From Janthinobacterium agaricidamnosum NBRC 102515 = DSM 9628 (GTDB lineage: Bacteria > Pseudomonadota > Gammaproteobacteria > Burkholderiales > Burkholderiaceae_D): a DNA stretch of 8,886 nt. The notes beneath the pieces are model-generated. The model was not told where the DNA came from and did no database searches. It worked only from the letters and a program-made list of their open reading frames with translations. Below are positions 1 to 6,161 of the stretch, in pieces. The DNA lies in assembly GCF_000723165.1 (NCBI RefSeq), contig NZ_HG322949.1:3822374-3831259 (forward strand), given 5' to 3'. Positions within the stretch are counted from its first letter, which is position 1; each line of letters opens with the position of its first letter. A program made the translations under genes and the position numbers.

Positions 1-29
1 TTGCCCGCCTGTTTTAGCGCGTCATCGCT

Positions 30-500
30 TTATATTGACCAGCTTGAAAACGGCCTGGCGATCAGGTTGGCGTTGAAATAACGCGCATCGTCGGTGACTT
101 CCCGGCCGATCCAGTCCGGCCGGTCGAAGGGCTGGTCTTCCGACGTCAGCTCGATCTCGGCCACCACCAGCCCGGCATTCACGCCGAGAAACTCATCGAC
201 TTCCCATACCATGCCGCGGTACTCGATACGGCGGCGGTATTTTTCGATGATCGGCTGCTCGCACAGCCGCTCCAGGAATTCCTCGGCGTCGGCCAGCGGA
301 ATCGGATATTCCCACTCGCCGCGGCTGGCGCCGACACTGCGGCCCTTGATCGTCATCATCGCCTGGCTTCCTTCGATGCGCACCCGCACCACCCGCTCGC
401 GCTGCGACGACAGATAGCCCTGGCGCAGCAGCACCGGCTGGCCCAGCCGGCGCCAGCCTTCGCCCGACAGCAGGAACTTGCGCTCGATTTCCATCCCCAT
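30..500 (-). CDS. CYTH-domain protein, probable inorganic triphosphatase
   Basis: The 156-aa protein begins with MGMEIERKF, which contains the ExExK signature (E4, E6, K8) of the CYTH/triphosphate tunnel metalloenzyme family. Further charged tunnel residues sit where the family has them: R39 and R41 in VRVR, K52 in TIKG, the EKYRRR stretch near 86-91, E100/D102/E103 in WEVDEF, and E115/E117 in AEIEL. The length matches single-domain bacterial members; the Nitrosomonas europaea member is known as a tripolyphosphatase, so Mg-dependent hydrolysis of PPPi or another triphosphate in the cytoplasm is the likely activity (inference). The gene starts 2 nt after the stop of the upstream carboxypeptidase gene, so the two are almost certainly cotranscribed and translationally coupled. 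A second ATG two codons in (MEIERKF) is an alternative start. It could also be annotated as class IV adenylate cyclase (CyaB-like), but that activity is rarer. Confidence 0.9.
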   Translation of the reverse strand: MGMEIERKFLLSGEGWRRLGQPVLLRQGYLSSQRERVVRVRIEGSQAMMTIKGRSVGASRGEWEYPIPLADAEEFLERLCEQPIIEKYRRRIEYRGMVWEVDEFLGVNAGLVVAEIELTSEDQPFDRPDWIGREVTDDARYFNANLIARPFSSWSI

Positions 501-502
501 CG

Positions 503-1624
503 TCAGTCCAGCGACAGCAGGATAGGCTGCAAGATCGCCGCGCCCAGGGCGGCGCTGCGCGCGCCGTTCCAGCCGACGTGCGGATCAGGCAAGTCGGCAT
601 TGTCCTTGAACGGCATTTCCAGCGTCAGCGCCAGGCACTTGAAATGGTGGCCGACGTATTTCGACGCCAGCGTCAGCATGTCTTCCTTGTATTTGCTGGC
701 CGCGTAGCCGAACTTGTCCTGGAAGTCCGGGCTCGCTTGCTTGTAGCGCTCGATAAACGCTTTTTGCTGTTCGGCCTGGGCCGCGCTGAAGTTTTCCAGC
801 ATTTCATTGCCGGCCACGAAGTTGTACGGCAGCGCTTCATCGCCGTGGATGTCGAAGAACATGTCGATGCCGGTTTCATGCATCTTGTTCTTGACGCACA
901 GTACTTCCGGGCTGCGTTCCAGCGACGGCGTCATCCATTCGCGGTTCAGGTTGGCGCCGGCCGCGTTGGTGCGCAGGTTGCCGCGGATCGCGCCGTCCGG
1001 GTTCATGTTCGGCACGATGTGGAATACGGCGCGCTGCAGCAGCTTGCGGGCGATCGGATTGGCATCGTCCAGCAGCGAGTCGATCAAGCCTTCGACAAAC
1101 CATTCCGCCATCGATTCGCCCGGATGCTGGCGCGCGATGATCCAGATTTTCTTCTCGGCCTGCGGGTTGCCGATGGTGACCAGGTTGATGTCGCGGCCAT
1201 CGACGGTGCTGCCCAGATCGGTCACCCGGGCCAGCGGATTTTCCGCCACTTCGCCCAGCAGGCGCAAATGGCGCTCCCACGAATAAGGCTCGAAATAGGC
1301 GTAATAGATGCTATCGAGTTCCGGCGTGTGGCTGATGGTCATGACCTTGCCGTCGAACGAGGTCGGCACGCGGAACCAGTTTTCGCTGTCGTAGCTGGCC
1401 ACCGCCTGGTAGCCTTGATAGCCGCCCGCATAGGTGGCTTGGCCGGCGTTCAGGAAACGCAGCGTGCAAGCCTGGCCGCGCGCGCCTTGCAAACGGAAGT
1501 GAAACCACTGGTGGATGTCGGCATGGCTATCCTTACGCAAGTTCAATTCGATGCTGGCGGCGCTGTCCGCGCGCACCACGTCGATGGCACCCGAGTCGAA
1601 ATTCTGGCTGATTTTAATGGTCAT
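503..1624 (-). CDS. M14 family zinc carboxypeptidase (cytosolic carboxypeptidase type)
   Basis: The 373-aa protein has the architecture of bacterial cytosolic carboxypeptidases: an N-terminal beta-rich domain (about 1-115, with DIHQWFHFRL and YSWERHLRLL) followed by an M14 catalytic domain. The zinc ligands are visible as HPGE (H167, E170) and DIHGDE (H260). Substrate-binding Asn/Arg are in ANLNREW (R228), preceded by NMNPDG. The catalytic Glu is in LTLEMPFKD (E336). All key residues are present, so the enzyme should be active. It has no signal peptide and is expected to act in the cytoplasm. Eukaryotic relatives remove C-terminal glutamates from tubulin and other proteins; the bacterial substrate is unknown. 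It is the first gene of a two-gene unit with the CYTH gene 2 nt downstream. A GGGA sequence about 8 nt before the ATG could serve as ribosome binding site. Confidence 0.92.
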   Translation of the reverse strand: MTIKISQNFDSGAIDVVRADSAASIELNLRKDSHADIHQWFHFRLQGARGQACTLRFLNAGQATYAGGYQGYQAVASYDSENWFRVPTSFDGKVMTISHTPELDSIYYAYFEPYSWERHLRLLGEVAENPLARVTDLGSTVDGRDINLVTIGNPQAEKKIWIIARQHPGESMAEWFVEGLIDSLLDDANPIARKLLQRAVFHIVPNMNPDGAIRGNLRTNAAGANLNREWMTPSLERSPEVLCVKNKMHETGIDMFFDIHGDEALPYNFVAGNEMLENFSAAQAEQQKAFIERYKQASPDFQDKFGYAASKYKEDMLTLASKYVGHHFKCLALTLEMPFKDNADLPDPHVGWNGARSAALGAAILQPILLSLD

Positions 1625-1851
1625 GTGGCGATCCCGTCAAAAAGTAAGTGTACGGCGGCCCCGCTTGGGTGCCGCTTTCACGTGATAAAACATCATCGTG
1701 GTGTTATTTTCCGCGTTTTATGGATTTTTCGGAAGCGTTGCTGCCACTCAAAGCCTATCGATTGAACTTTAATCGGTAAATTGCGCATCAACGGGAAACA
1801 AAACGTTTAAATTTAATCAAAATAGACGTTTTTTCGTTGGCATCTGGAACA

Positions 1852-1866
1852 GTTACACTCGTTACA
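1852..1866 (+). promoter_or_regulatory. Tandem GTTACA repeat upstream of the tetR-type promoter
   Basis: Two perfect copies of GTTACA (1852-1857 and 1861-1866) are separated by CTC, giving a 9-bp period. They lie about 10 bp upstream of the putative -35 box of the TetR-type gene. The position fits a regulator binding site, but the spacing is not the palindrome usual for TetR proteins, so the function is only a guess. Confidence 0.3.
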
Positions 1867-1875
1867 TTATGGTCG

Positions 1876-1905
1876 TTCACGACTGTGCCAGCAGCCCCCT
1901 ATAAT
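1876..1905 (+). promoter_or_regulatory. Sigma-70 promoter of the TetR-type regulator
   Basis: A perfect -10 hexamer TATAAT lies at 1900-1905, with a -35-like TTCACG at 1876-1881 (4 of 6 consensus) and an 18-bp spacer. Transcription would start near 1912, leaving a leader of about 23 nt before the GTG start at 1935. This agrees with the ribosome binding site AGGAAA at about 1923-1928. Confidence 0.6.
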
Positions 1906-1934
1906 CTTGTTTTTTTCGTAGCCAGGAAAATCGC

Positions 1935-2588
1935 GTGGACCAGAAGTTAAACAATATACAAGAAAGAAAACTGCGTGAGGCGCATGCCCGGCGCGAACAC
2001 ATCATTAACGTGGTCAAGGCCTTGATCAAGAAAGGCGGCGCGCGCGAGGTGTCGATCCGCAAGGTCGCCGAAACCGCCGGCTTTTCGACCACCGTGGTGT
2101 ATGCGCTATTCCGCGACAAGGCCACGCTGATCGCCCAGGCAATGGACAAGGACTTGCTGGAATTGCTGCGCCAGATGCGCGAAGCGAGCGCCGGCGCCAC
2201 CGATCCGTGGGAGCGGATCCGCCTCAGCGGCCGCGCCTATGTCCAGTTCGGCATGCAGCATCCGGATGAATACGCGCTGGTCTTCATGGAACAGCGCCCG
2301 CACGCGCCTGCCGATGCGGCGATGGTCGAGCATGGCAATATCGAGCAAGATCCGTACGCCTATGCCCATCATTTATTCCAGCAACTGGCGCTGGCCGGCG
2401 AAGTCCGCGGCGACACGCAGGCGATCGACACGATGACGCAAATCTTTTGGCAAGCGCTGCACGGCATGGTGTCGCTGCATATCGTGATGGGCGCAGACGA
2501 CGACTGGATACCGCACATGGAACCGGACGGCTACCTGGCCACGCTGCTGGAAGTGATTATCGGCGGCATCAAGCTGCGCTTCCGCTGA
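1935..2588 (+). CDS. TetR/AcrR family transcriptional regulator with WHG-type C-terminal domain
   Basis: The 217-aa protein has a classic N-terminal TetR DNA-binding domain. The helix-turn-helix is at about residues 39-58 (VSIRKVAETAGFSTTVVYAL), followed by the conserved YALFRDKATLI. The C-terminal ligand-binding part contains WQALHGMVSLHI (about 172-183), typical of the WHG subgroup of TetR regulators. The start is a GTG, chosen because AGGAAA lies just upstream at suitable spacing and the protein then has the usual family length. It is transcribed away from the carboxypeptidase/CYTH unit across a 310-bp gap. It may regulate itself or that unit, but nothing in the sequence identifies the target or ligand. 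Confidence 0.92.
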   Translation: MDQKLNNIQERKLREAHARREHIINVVKALIKKGGAREVSIRKVAETAGFSTTVVYALFRDKATLIAQAMDKDLLELLRQMREASAGATDPWERIRLSGRAYVQFGMQHPDEYALVFMEQRPHAPADAAMVEHGNIEQDPYAYAHHLFQQLALAGEVRGDTQAIDTMTQIFWQALHGMVSLHIVMGADDDWIPHMEPDGYLATLLEVIIGGIKLRFR

Positions 2589-2623
2589 CACAAGCGCCAG
2601 ACAGGTTCCCGACAAGGCATCCC

Positions 2624-2780
2624 TTATTGCGGCGCCAGCATGGTCCGGGTGTCGCGATAATGCGCATGCCATGAAAACGCCTGCTCCAGCAGATGCGGCG
2701 TCTGGCCGCCGCGCTGGCAGGCCGCCTCGAAATAGGCGTGCAGCCGGGCCCGGCAGGCCGGATGGCCGCCGCGCAGCAGC
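2624..2780 (-). pseudogene. 3' remnant of an unrecognised minus-strand gene
   Basis: The minus strand carries about 51 codons ending in TAA at 2624-2626, with strongly GC-rich third positions and a natural-looking C-terminus (ends HYRDTRTMLAPQ). The reading frame continues upstream only as antisense of the LysR fragment, so the authentic part seems to stop near 2780, where the plus-strand LysR homology begins. It reads as the C-terminal piece of a once longer, probably helical soluble protein. I do not recognise the family. It could instead be a chance GC-rich open frame. Confidence 0.4.
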
Positions 2781-3146
2781 TTGAAGCTGAAGGCCCTGGC
2801 CGACCTGCCGCTGGTCTTGCTGAAAGATGATTTTGCGCTGACCCGCAGCCTGCGCCGCGCGTTCGGCCAGGCCGGATTCGCTCCGCTGATCGCGGCCCAG
2901 AGCGGCCAGTGGGACTGGCTGGTGGCGATGGCCTCGGCCGGACTCGGCGTGGCCTTGCTGCCGGAACCGTTCATGCACCGGCTGGCCGGCGAACAGCTCG
3001 ACCTGGTGCGGATTATCGAGCCGGAACTGCACTGGCAAGTGGCGCATGTGTCGCATCGGCGCTACCTGTCGCATGCGGCGCGCGCGTGGCTGGAGGTGTG
3101 TCAAAGCGTGCTGGGCGCCAGTTTTGTACACGAGGCGCAACCTTGA
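2781..3146 (+). pseudogene. LysR-family regulator, C-terminal half only
   Basis: About 120 codons encode the distal half of a LysR substrate-binding domain: LADLPLVLLKDDFALTR, a Gly/Pro turn (FGQAGFAPLI), SGQWDWLVAMASAGLGVALLPEPF and a C-terminal helix before TGA at 3144-3146. A normal LysR regulator has about 300 residues. The winged helix-turn-helix, linker helix and first half of the sensor domain are absent. The same frame has a TAG stop at 2733-2735 and no family resemblance upstream of about 2780. The TTG at 2781 is just the first possible start, without a ribosome binding site. The product cannot bind DNA, so this is a truncated gene. Confidence 0.75.
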
Positions 3147-3176
3147 ATAGCCAGGCGCCAGCCCAGGCGGTCCGAT

Positions 3177-3211
3177 AAAAAAGGGAAAGGATGGCAAGCC
3201 GCCCCTTTCCC
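3177..3211 (-). terminator. Rho-independent terminator of the sugar transporter gene
   Basis: Read on the minus strand, GGGAAAGG (3211-3204) pairs perfectly with CCTTTCCC (3190-3183) around a 13-nt loop and is followed directly by six T (3182-3177). It lies about 30 nt past the transporter stop codon. The plus-strand side has no T run, so it serves the transporter rather than the LysR remnant. Confidence 0.85.
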
Positions 3212-3243
3212 CTGTTCTTCATCGCATGCTGCGCGGCAACGGT

Positions 3244-4560
3244 TTACCTGGCGGCCGCGTCATCCCGGTACATCCCCGCATACTTCACGCCGTAATACAG
3301 GATGAAGATATAACACAGGGCGGGAACCAGGAACGACAATTGCAGGCTGATGTGGTCGGCCAGGAAACCCTGGACAAAAGGCACGATGGCGCCGCCGACG
3401 ATGGCCATGCACAAGATGCCCGAACCCTGGCCGGTCAATACGCCCAGCTTGTTCAGCGCCATGCTGAAAATGGTCGGGAACATGATCGAGTTAAACAGGC
3501 CGACACTGATCAAGGCCCACATCGCCAGGTGGCCGTGCGCAAAAATCGCCACCAGGATCAGGCCGATCACCAGCGCGGCGTTGAACGCCAGCGTCTTGCC
3601 CGGGCTGACATAGCGCATCACGCCAAAACCGATAAAGCGGCCCAGCATCGCGCCGCCCCAGTAATAACTGACAAAATGCGCCGCATCGGCCGCCGACAGG
3701 CCGGCGACATTGCTGTCGCCCATGAAGTTGATCAGGAAACTGCCGATACTGACTTCGCCGCCGACGTACAGGAAGATCGCGACCGCGCCCAGCACCAGGT
3801 GGCGCTGCGACCAGATCGAGGTTGCAGGGCCGTCCTGCGCGACATCGATCACATCGTCGGCATGCGAAATTTTTGGCAGCCTGGCCAATGCAAACAACAC
3901 CGCCAGGATCGCCAGCGCCGCCGCCAGCGCCAGATACGGACCTTGCACCGCCGCTGCTTCCTTGGCGCGGTACGCCAGTTGCTCGACGACCGGCAGCAAG
4001 TCGAACTGGGCCGCCGTCAACACGGTGCCGGACAAGATCAGGATGCCGCCCAGCGTCGGCGCCACCGTGGTGCCGAGCGAATTGAACGCTTGCGTCAGGG
4101 TCAGGCGGCTGGACGCGGTGTGCGGATCGCCCAGCTCAGTCACATACGGATTGGCCGCCACTTGCAGGACAGTAATACCCGCCGCGAGGATAAAGAACGC
4201 CAGCAAGAACAGCGCGTAACCGCTGGTCGAGGCCGGATAAAACAGCGCGCAGCCGGCGGCGGCGATCAGCAAGCCCGCCACCACGCCGCGTTGATAACCG
4301 ATCTTCTTGATCAACGCGCCGGCCGGCAGCGACACGATGGCGTACGCGCCAAAGAAGCAAAACTGCACCAGCATCGCCTGTACATAGGTCAACGTGTAGA
4401 TCGAGCGCAGATGGGGAATCAGCACATCGTTCAAGGAGGTCAGCAGCCCCCACATAAAAAACAGCACCGTCACAATAATCAGCGGCACCGTGTTATTTTT
4501 TTGCGCCTGCGCGCCGCCTGGAGCCTGCCTGGCGCCGGCCGCTTGCGATACGTGTTCCAT
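3244..4560 (-). CDS. Sugar MFS transporter, GluP/FucP family
   Basis: The product (438 aa from the chosen start) is a 12-helix major facilitator sugar:proton symporter of the inner membrane. Family hallmarks are [18 protein letters not shown] in helix 1, [21 protein letters not shown] in helix 2, [13 protein letters not shown] in helix 4, a long central loop (about 195-255) and [10 protein letters not shown] in the second half. The helix-1 Asp (D45) that couples protons in E. coli FucP is kept. The helix-4 Glu of FucP is Gln here (Q133), which fits the glucose/galactose (GluP) branch better than fucose; N-acetylglucosamine is another possible substrate. An upstream ATG at 4579-4581 adds 7 residues but lacks a ribosome binding site, whereas ATG 4558-4560 has GGAG six bases before it, so I chose the latter. 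The gene stands alone, with an operator-like palindrome upstream and a terminator downstream. Confidence 0.9.
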   Translation of the reverse strand: MEHVSQAAGARQAPGGAQAQKNNTVPLIIVTVLFFMWGLLTSLNDVLIPHLRSIYTLTYVQAMLVQFCFFGAYAIVSLPAGALIKKIGYQRGVVAGLLIAAAGCALFYPASTSGYALFLLAFFILAAGITVLQVAANPYVTELGDPHTASSRLTLTQAFNSLGTTVAPTLGGILILSGTVLTAAQFDLLPVVEQLAYRAKEAAAVQGPYLALAAALAILAVLFALARLPKISHADDVIDVAQDGPATSIWSQRHLVLGAVAIFLYVGGEVSIGSFLINFMGDSNVAGLSAADAAHFVSYYWGGAMLGRFIGFGVMRYVSPGKTLAFNAALVIGLILVAIFAHGHLAMWALISVGLFNSIMFPTIFSMALNKLGVLTGQGSGILCMAIVGGAIVPFVQGFLADHISLQLSFLVPALCYIFILYYGVKYAGMYRDDAAAR

Positions 4561-4589
4561 ATTTTTCTCCGTTCTTCTCATTCAAAATG

Positions 4590-4606
4590 ATGTTACCTGG
4601 TATCAC
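4590..4606. promoter_or_regulatory. LacI/GntR-like operator before the sugar transporter
   Basis: The palindrome ATGTTACC-T-GGTATCAC (6 of 7 core positions symmetric: TGTTACC/TGATACC) lies 30 nt upstream of the transporter start, where a repressor would block transcription. Its half-site matches the ATGTTACC half of the E. coli GntR (LacI family) operator, but here with an odd central base. Control by a LacI-family sugar repressor encoded elsewhere is inferred. Confidence 0.45.
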
Positions 4607-4744
4607 GCAACAGACTTTCGCCTTGTTTTCGCCCTGTACCGGTCCCCGCCCTCCGGCAAGAACCAGCAAAATGAAATAACAAAAAGGCACTGCTTGATTG
4701 TCGCGAGATCATCCTCCCGCCATCTGTTCCTTACCAGGCACACA

Positions 4745-4781
4745 CATCGCCAAGGCGCCGCCGACGGCGGCTGCCGCGATG
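4745..4781. other. GC-rich hairpin in the transporter / DUF3563 intergenic region
   Basis: Nested arms CATCGC/GCGATG (4745-4750, 4776-4781), GGC/GCC (4754-4756, 4773-4775) and GCCGCC/GGCGGC (4757-4762, 4766-4771) form a 15-bp stem with a 3-nt loop, a CAA bulge and a single T bulge. No T run follows on either strand, so it is not a standard terminator. It could be a 5' leader structure of the transporter mRNA or a DNA-level element. Confidence 0.35.
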
Positions 4782-4798
4782 ACATATAACCGCCAGCA

Positions 4799-4817
4799 AT
4801 TACGTAGTAAAACTACG
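4799..4817 (-). promoter_or_regulatory. Inverted-repeat motif, copy A (TACTACGTA family)
   Basis: The plus strand reads ATTACGTAGTAAAACTACG and contains CGTAGT/ACTACG arms around AAA. Its reverse complement shares 14 of 19 positions with copy B at 5278-5296, including the run TACTACGTA. It lies about 115 bp upstream of the TATAAT box of the DUF3563 gene. A dimeric regulator site is inferred. Confidence 0.4.
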
Positions 4818-4932
4818 GCGTCGGAGCCGCATTATGCCCGAAAGAGCTGAAATTGGCAGGCGAACGCGACATTATCCATATTGTGAATACATGTCATTTG
4901 AAATTGAAAGTGTACTTATATCTATGGATGGG

Positions 4933-4938
4933 TATAAT
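4933..4938 (+). promoter_or_regulatory. -10 box of the DUF3563 gene promoter
   Basis: A perfect TATAAT lies 50 nt upstream of the DUF3563 start codon, in an AT-rich stretch. The -35 region at 17-18 bp is poor (TTGAAA at 4904-4909 is too far away), suggesting the promoter needs an activator or uses another sigma factor. Confidence 0.45.
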
Positions 4939-4988
4939 TATGTTGCGATGCAGCACAACGCATCATCCCACTCACCAAGGAGCCAGCC

Positions 4989-5222
4989 ATGTCCACCACC
5001 TTTACCTATCACACCACCGAATCGCACAACGTCGTTGCCACGGTCCGCGCAGCCATCAGCCGCCTGGCCGCATTCCTGAGCGGCGGCAGCGACCATCGCG
5101 AGCGTGCCTATGAAGAAGCCTACCTGGCCGAATCGACCGACCGCTACGACCTGGAATTCCGCATGCGCGAACTGGCGCGCGCCAATCCGCAACCATCGTG
5201 GATGACCGGCCTGGGCCGTTAA
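4989..5222 (+). CDS. DUF3563 family small protein
   Basis: The 77-aa product has the DUF3563 signature, a short acidic/arginine-rich helix reading AYEEAYLAESTDRYDLEFRMREL at about residues 40-62. This resembles the family pattern of AYL(A/S)xSxDxxDLExRxR near the C-terminus. Before it lies a hydrophobic amphipathic stretch (about 15-32). There is no signal peptide or membrane span. DUF3563 proteins are common in Burkholderiales and have no established function. A strong ribosome binding site, AAGGAG, precedes the ATG by 8 nt. The gene stands alone, with its own TATAAT box, and is flanked by two oppositely oriented copies of a TACTACGTA-type motif, which suggests dedicated regulation. Confidence 0.85.
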   Translation: MSTTFTYHTTESHNVVATVRAAISRLAAFLSGGSDHRERAYEEAYLAESTDRYDLEFRMRELARANPQPSWMTGLGR

Positions 5223-5227
5223 GCGCT

Positions 5228-5247
5228 TTGATGCTGCGACGCATCAA
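5228..5247 (+). terminator. Possible hairpin terminator after the DUF3563 gene
   Basis: TTGATGC (5228-5234) and GCATCAA (5241-5247) pair perfectly around a 6-nt loop, starting 5 nt after the stop codon. No T run follows, so it is either a non-canonical terminator or a 3'-end stabilising structure. Confidence 0.35.
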
Positions 5248-5277
5248 GCCTATCGGCAGAATCTATCGCAAGAATCA

Positions 5278-5296
5278 TCTAGTAATACTACGTAGT
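5278..5296 (+). promoter_or_regulatory. Inverted-repeat motif, copy B (TACTACGTA family)
   Basis: TCTAGTAATACTACGTAGT contains the perfect palindrome ACTACGTAGT (5287-5296) and an adjoining AGTA-A-TACT repeat. It matches the reverse complement of copy A at 14 of 19 positions. It lies downstream of the DUF3563 gene and about 155 bp upstream of the SRAP gene, so it could act on either. Confidence 0.4.
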
Positions 5297-5437
5297 TCAG
5301 TCGTCGTGTGCACCACACCCGGGGCTGCGGGCGGCAATAGCGCCGCTCCCCATATCGGCCTTCAAGGCAGCAACAACACTGCACGCCAAAAACAGCGCGT
5401 GCAACACATGGCGTGCGCCTGACGCCGCGCCATGCGA

Positions 5438-5449
5438 TAGAATCGCAGC
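5438..5449 (+). promoter_or_regulatory. -10 box touching the SRAP gene start; possible leaderless mRNA
   Basis: TAGAAT (5438-5443, 5 of 6 consensus) ends only 6 nt before the ATG at 5450, so transcription would begin at or next to the start codon. No Shine-Dalgarno sequence is present. No good -35 box or SOS (LexA) box was seen. Confidence 0.4.
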
Positions 5450-6118
5450 ATGTGCGGACGACTAGACCAACACCGGCAATCCCAGGACTACGCGAGAATT
5501 TTCGATTGGATGGATGCGGTCATCGGCAGCGCAGCCGAACCGCTCTACAATGCCGCGCCGGGCAGCTACCGGCCGCTGATGCACATCGCCGGCGGCCAGC
5601 GCCGCATCGACGATCTGCACTGGGGCTACCAGGCGTCATGGGCGGTTGGCAAGGTGCCGGTGGCGATCAATGCCCGGCTCGAGAAAGTCAGCAACCGCTA
5701 CTGGGCGCCGCTGCTGAAAAACGGCCGCGCCATCCTGCCGGCCGACGGCTGGTATGAATGGACCGGCGACCAGGGCGACAAGCAACCGTGGCATATCCAC
5801 CGCGCCGACCATACGCCGCTGTTCATCGCCGCGCTGGCCCATTTCGGCCCGGCCAGCGCAACCCCGGCGGCGCACGGCTTCACCCTCGTCACCGCCGACG
5901 CCGAAGGGGGGTTGCTCGACGTGCACGACCGGCGCCCGGTCGTATTCAACTATGACGATGCGGCGCTGTGGCTGGACCCGGACTTGCCCGCGCAGCAGGC
6001 CGAACAACTGGCGCGCTCGATGGCGCTGGGCCCGCAAGCGTTTCACTGGTTCAAGGTCGACCGGGCGGTCGGCAATGTACGCAAGCAGGGCGGCCAGCTG
6101 ATCCTGCCGGCCAAGTGA
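5450..6118 (+). CDS. SRAP domain protein (YedK/HMCES family, abasic-site DNA-protein crosslink)
   Basis: This 222-aa protein is a full-length SRAP domain, formerly called SOS response-associated peptidase. The invariant catalytic Cys follows the initiator Met (MCGR, C2). Other active-site positions are present: N34 in YNAAP, N74 and R76 in INARLEK, E103 in DGWYEW and H159 in DVHDRRPVVF. Family members covalently trap abasic sites in single-stranded DNA through Cys2 (a thiazolidine link), protecting replication forks. Keeping Cys at position 2 fixes the start codon. Length is as in E. coli YedK. The C-terminal VGNVRKQGGQLI matches the family ending. The gene lies between the DUF3563 gene and a convergent acyl-CoA synthetase gene and has no evident operon partner. 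Confidence 0.93.
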   Translation: MCGRLDQHRQSQDYARIFDWMDAVIGSAAEPLYNAAPGSYRPLMHIAGGQRRIDDLHWGYQASWAVGKVPVAINARLEKVSNRYWAPLLKNGRAILPADGWYEWTGDQGDKQPWHIHRADHTPLFIAALAHFGPASATPAAHGFTLVTADAEGGLLDVHDRRPVVFNYDDAALWLDPDLPAQQAEQLARSMALGPQAFHWFKVDRAVGNVRKQGGQLILPAK

Positions 6119-6150
6119 GGCCGGCCAATGCCTGCTAACAGGCGCCGGCC
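6119..6150. terminator. GC-rich hairpin between convergent SRAP and acyl-CoA synthetase genes
   Basis: GGCCGGC (6119-6125) pairs with GCCGGCC (6144-6150), and inside it GCCTG (6130-6134) pairs with CAGGC (6139-6143) around a CTAA loop, with CAAT bulged out. The 12-bp structure begins right after the SRAP stop and ends 11 bp from the convergent gene's stop. It lacks a T run on both sides, so it may be a bidirectional non-canonical terminator. Confidence 0.45.
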
Positions 6151-6161
6151 GGCGATCGCCA

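Larger units (their letters stand above)
1625..1934. other. Divergent intergenic region, carboxypeptidase / TetR regulator
   Basis: This 310-bp gap is clearly more AT-rich than its surroundings, especially 1765-1840, and holds the promoters of both divergent genes. I see no coding sequence in it. An imperfect inverted repeat of AAAACGT (1800-1806) and ACGTTTT (1826-1832) flanks an AT-rich 19-nt centre. A convincing minus-strand promoter for the carboxypeptidase gene could not be picked by eye. Confidence 0.6.
4561..4988. other. Divergent intergenic region, sugar transporter / DUF3563 gene
   Basis: This gap of about 430 bp has no convincing gene; short open frames here lack coding character. 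It holds an operator-like palindrome near the transporter, a GC-rich hairpin (4745-4781), an inverted-repeat motif (4799-4817) and a TATAAT box before the DUF3563 gene. Base composition shifts from GC-rich to AT-rich at about 4860-4945. Confidence 0.6.

Noticed and set aside
578..1765. Long plus-strand open frame opposite the carboxypeptidase gene
   Set aside because: It is antisense to a gene with all catalytic motifs, its product is low-complexity and rich in Arg, His, Gln and Val, and it has no domain; a by-product of GC-rich codon use.
1800..1832. AAAACGT/ACGTTTT inverted repeat as a terminator or TetR operator
   Set aside because: Arms are short, AT-rich and 19 nt apart in an AT-rich stretch; chance is likely.
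2373..3197. Minus-strand open frame over the end of the TetR gene and the LysR remnant
   Set aside because: Antisense to the TetR and LysR coding sequence with low-complexity translation; only the separate frame at 2624-2780 looks gene-like.
3226..4590. Long plus-strand open frame opposite the sugar transporter
   Set aside because: Gln/Arg/His/Asp-rich translation with no fold signature, mirroring codon use of the membrane protein on the other strand.
4834..5079. Short plus-strand open frames before and overlapping the DUF3563 start
   Set aside because: They run through an AT-rich promoter region, lack ribosome binding sites and overlap a gene with a strong one.
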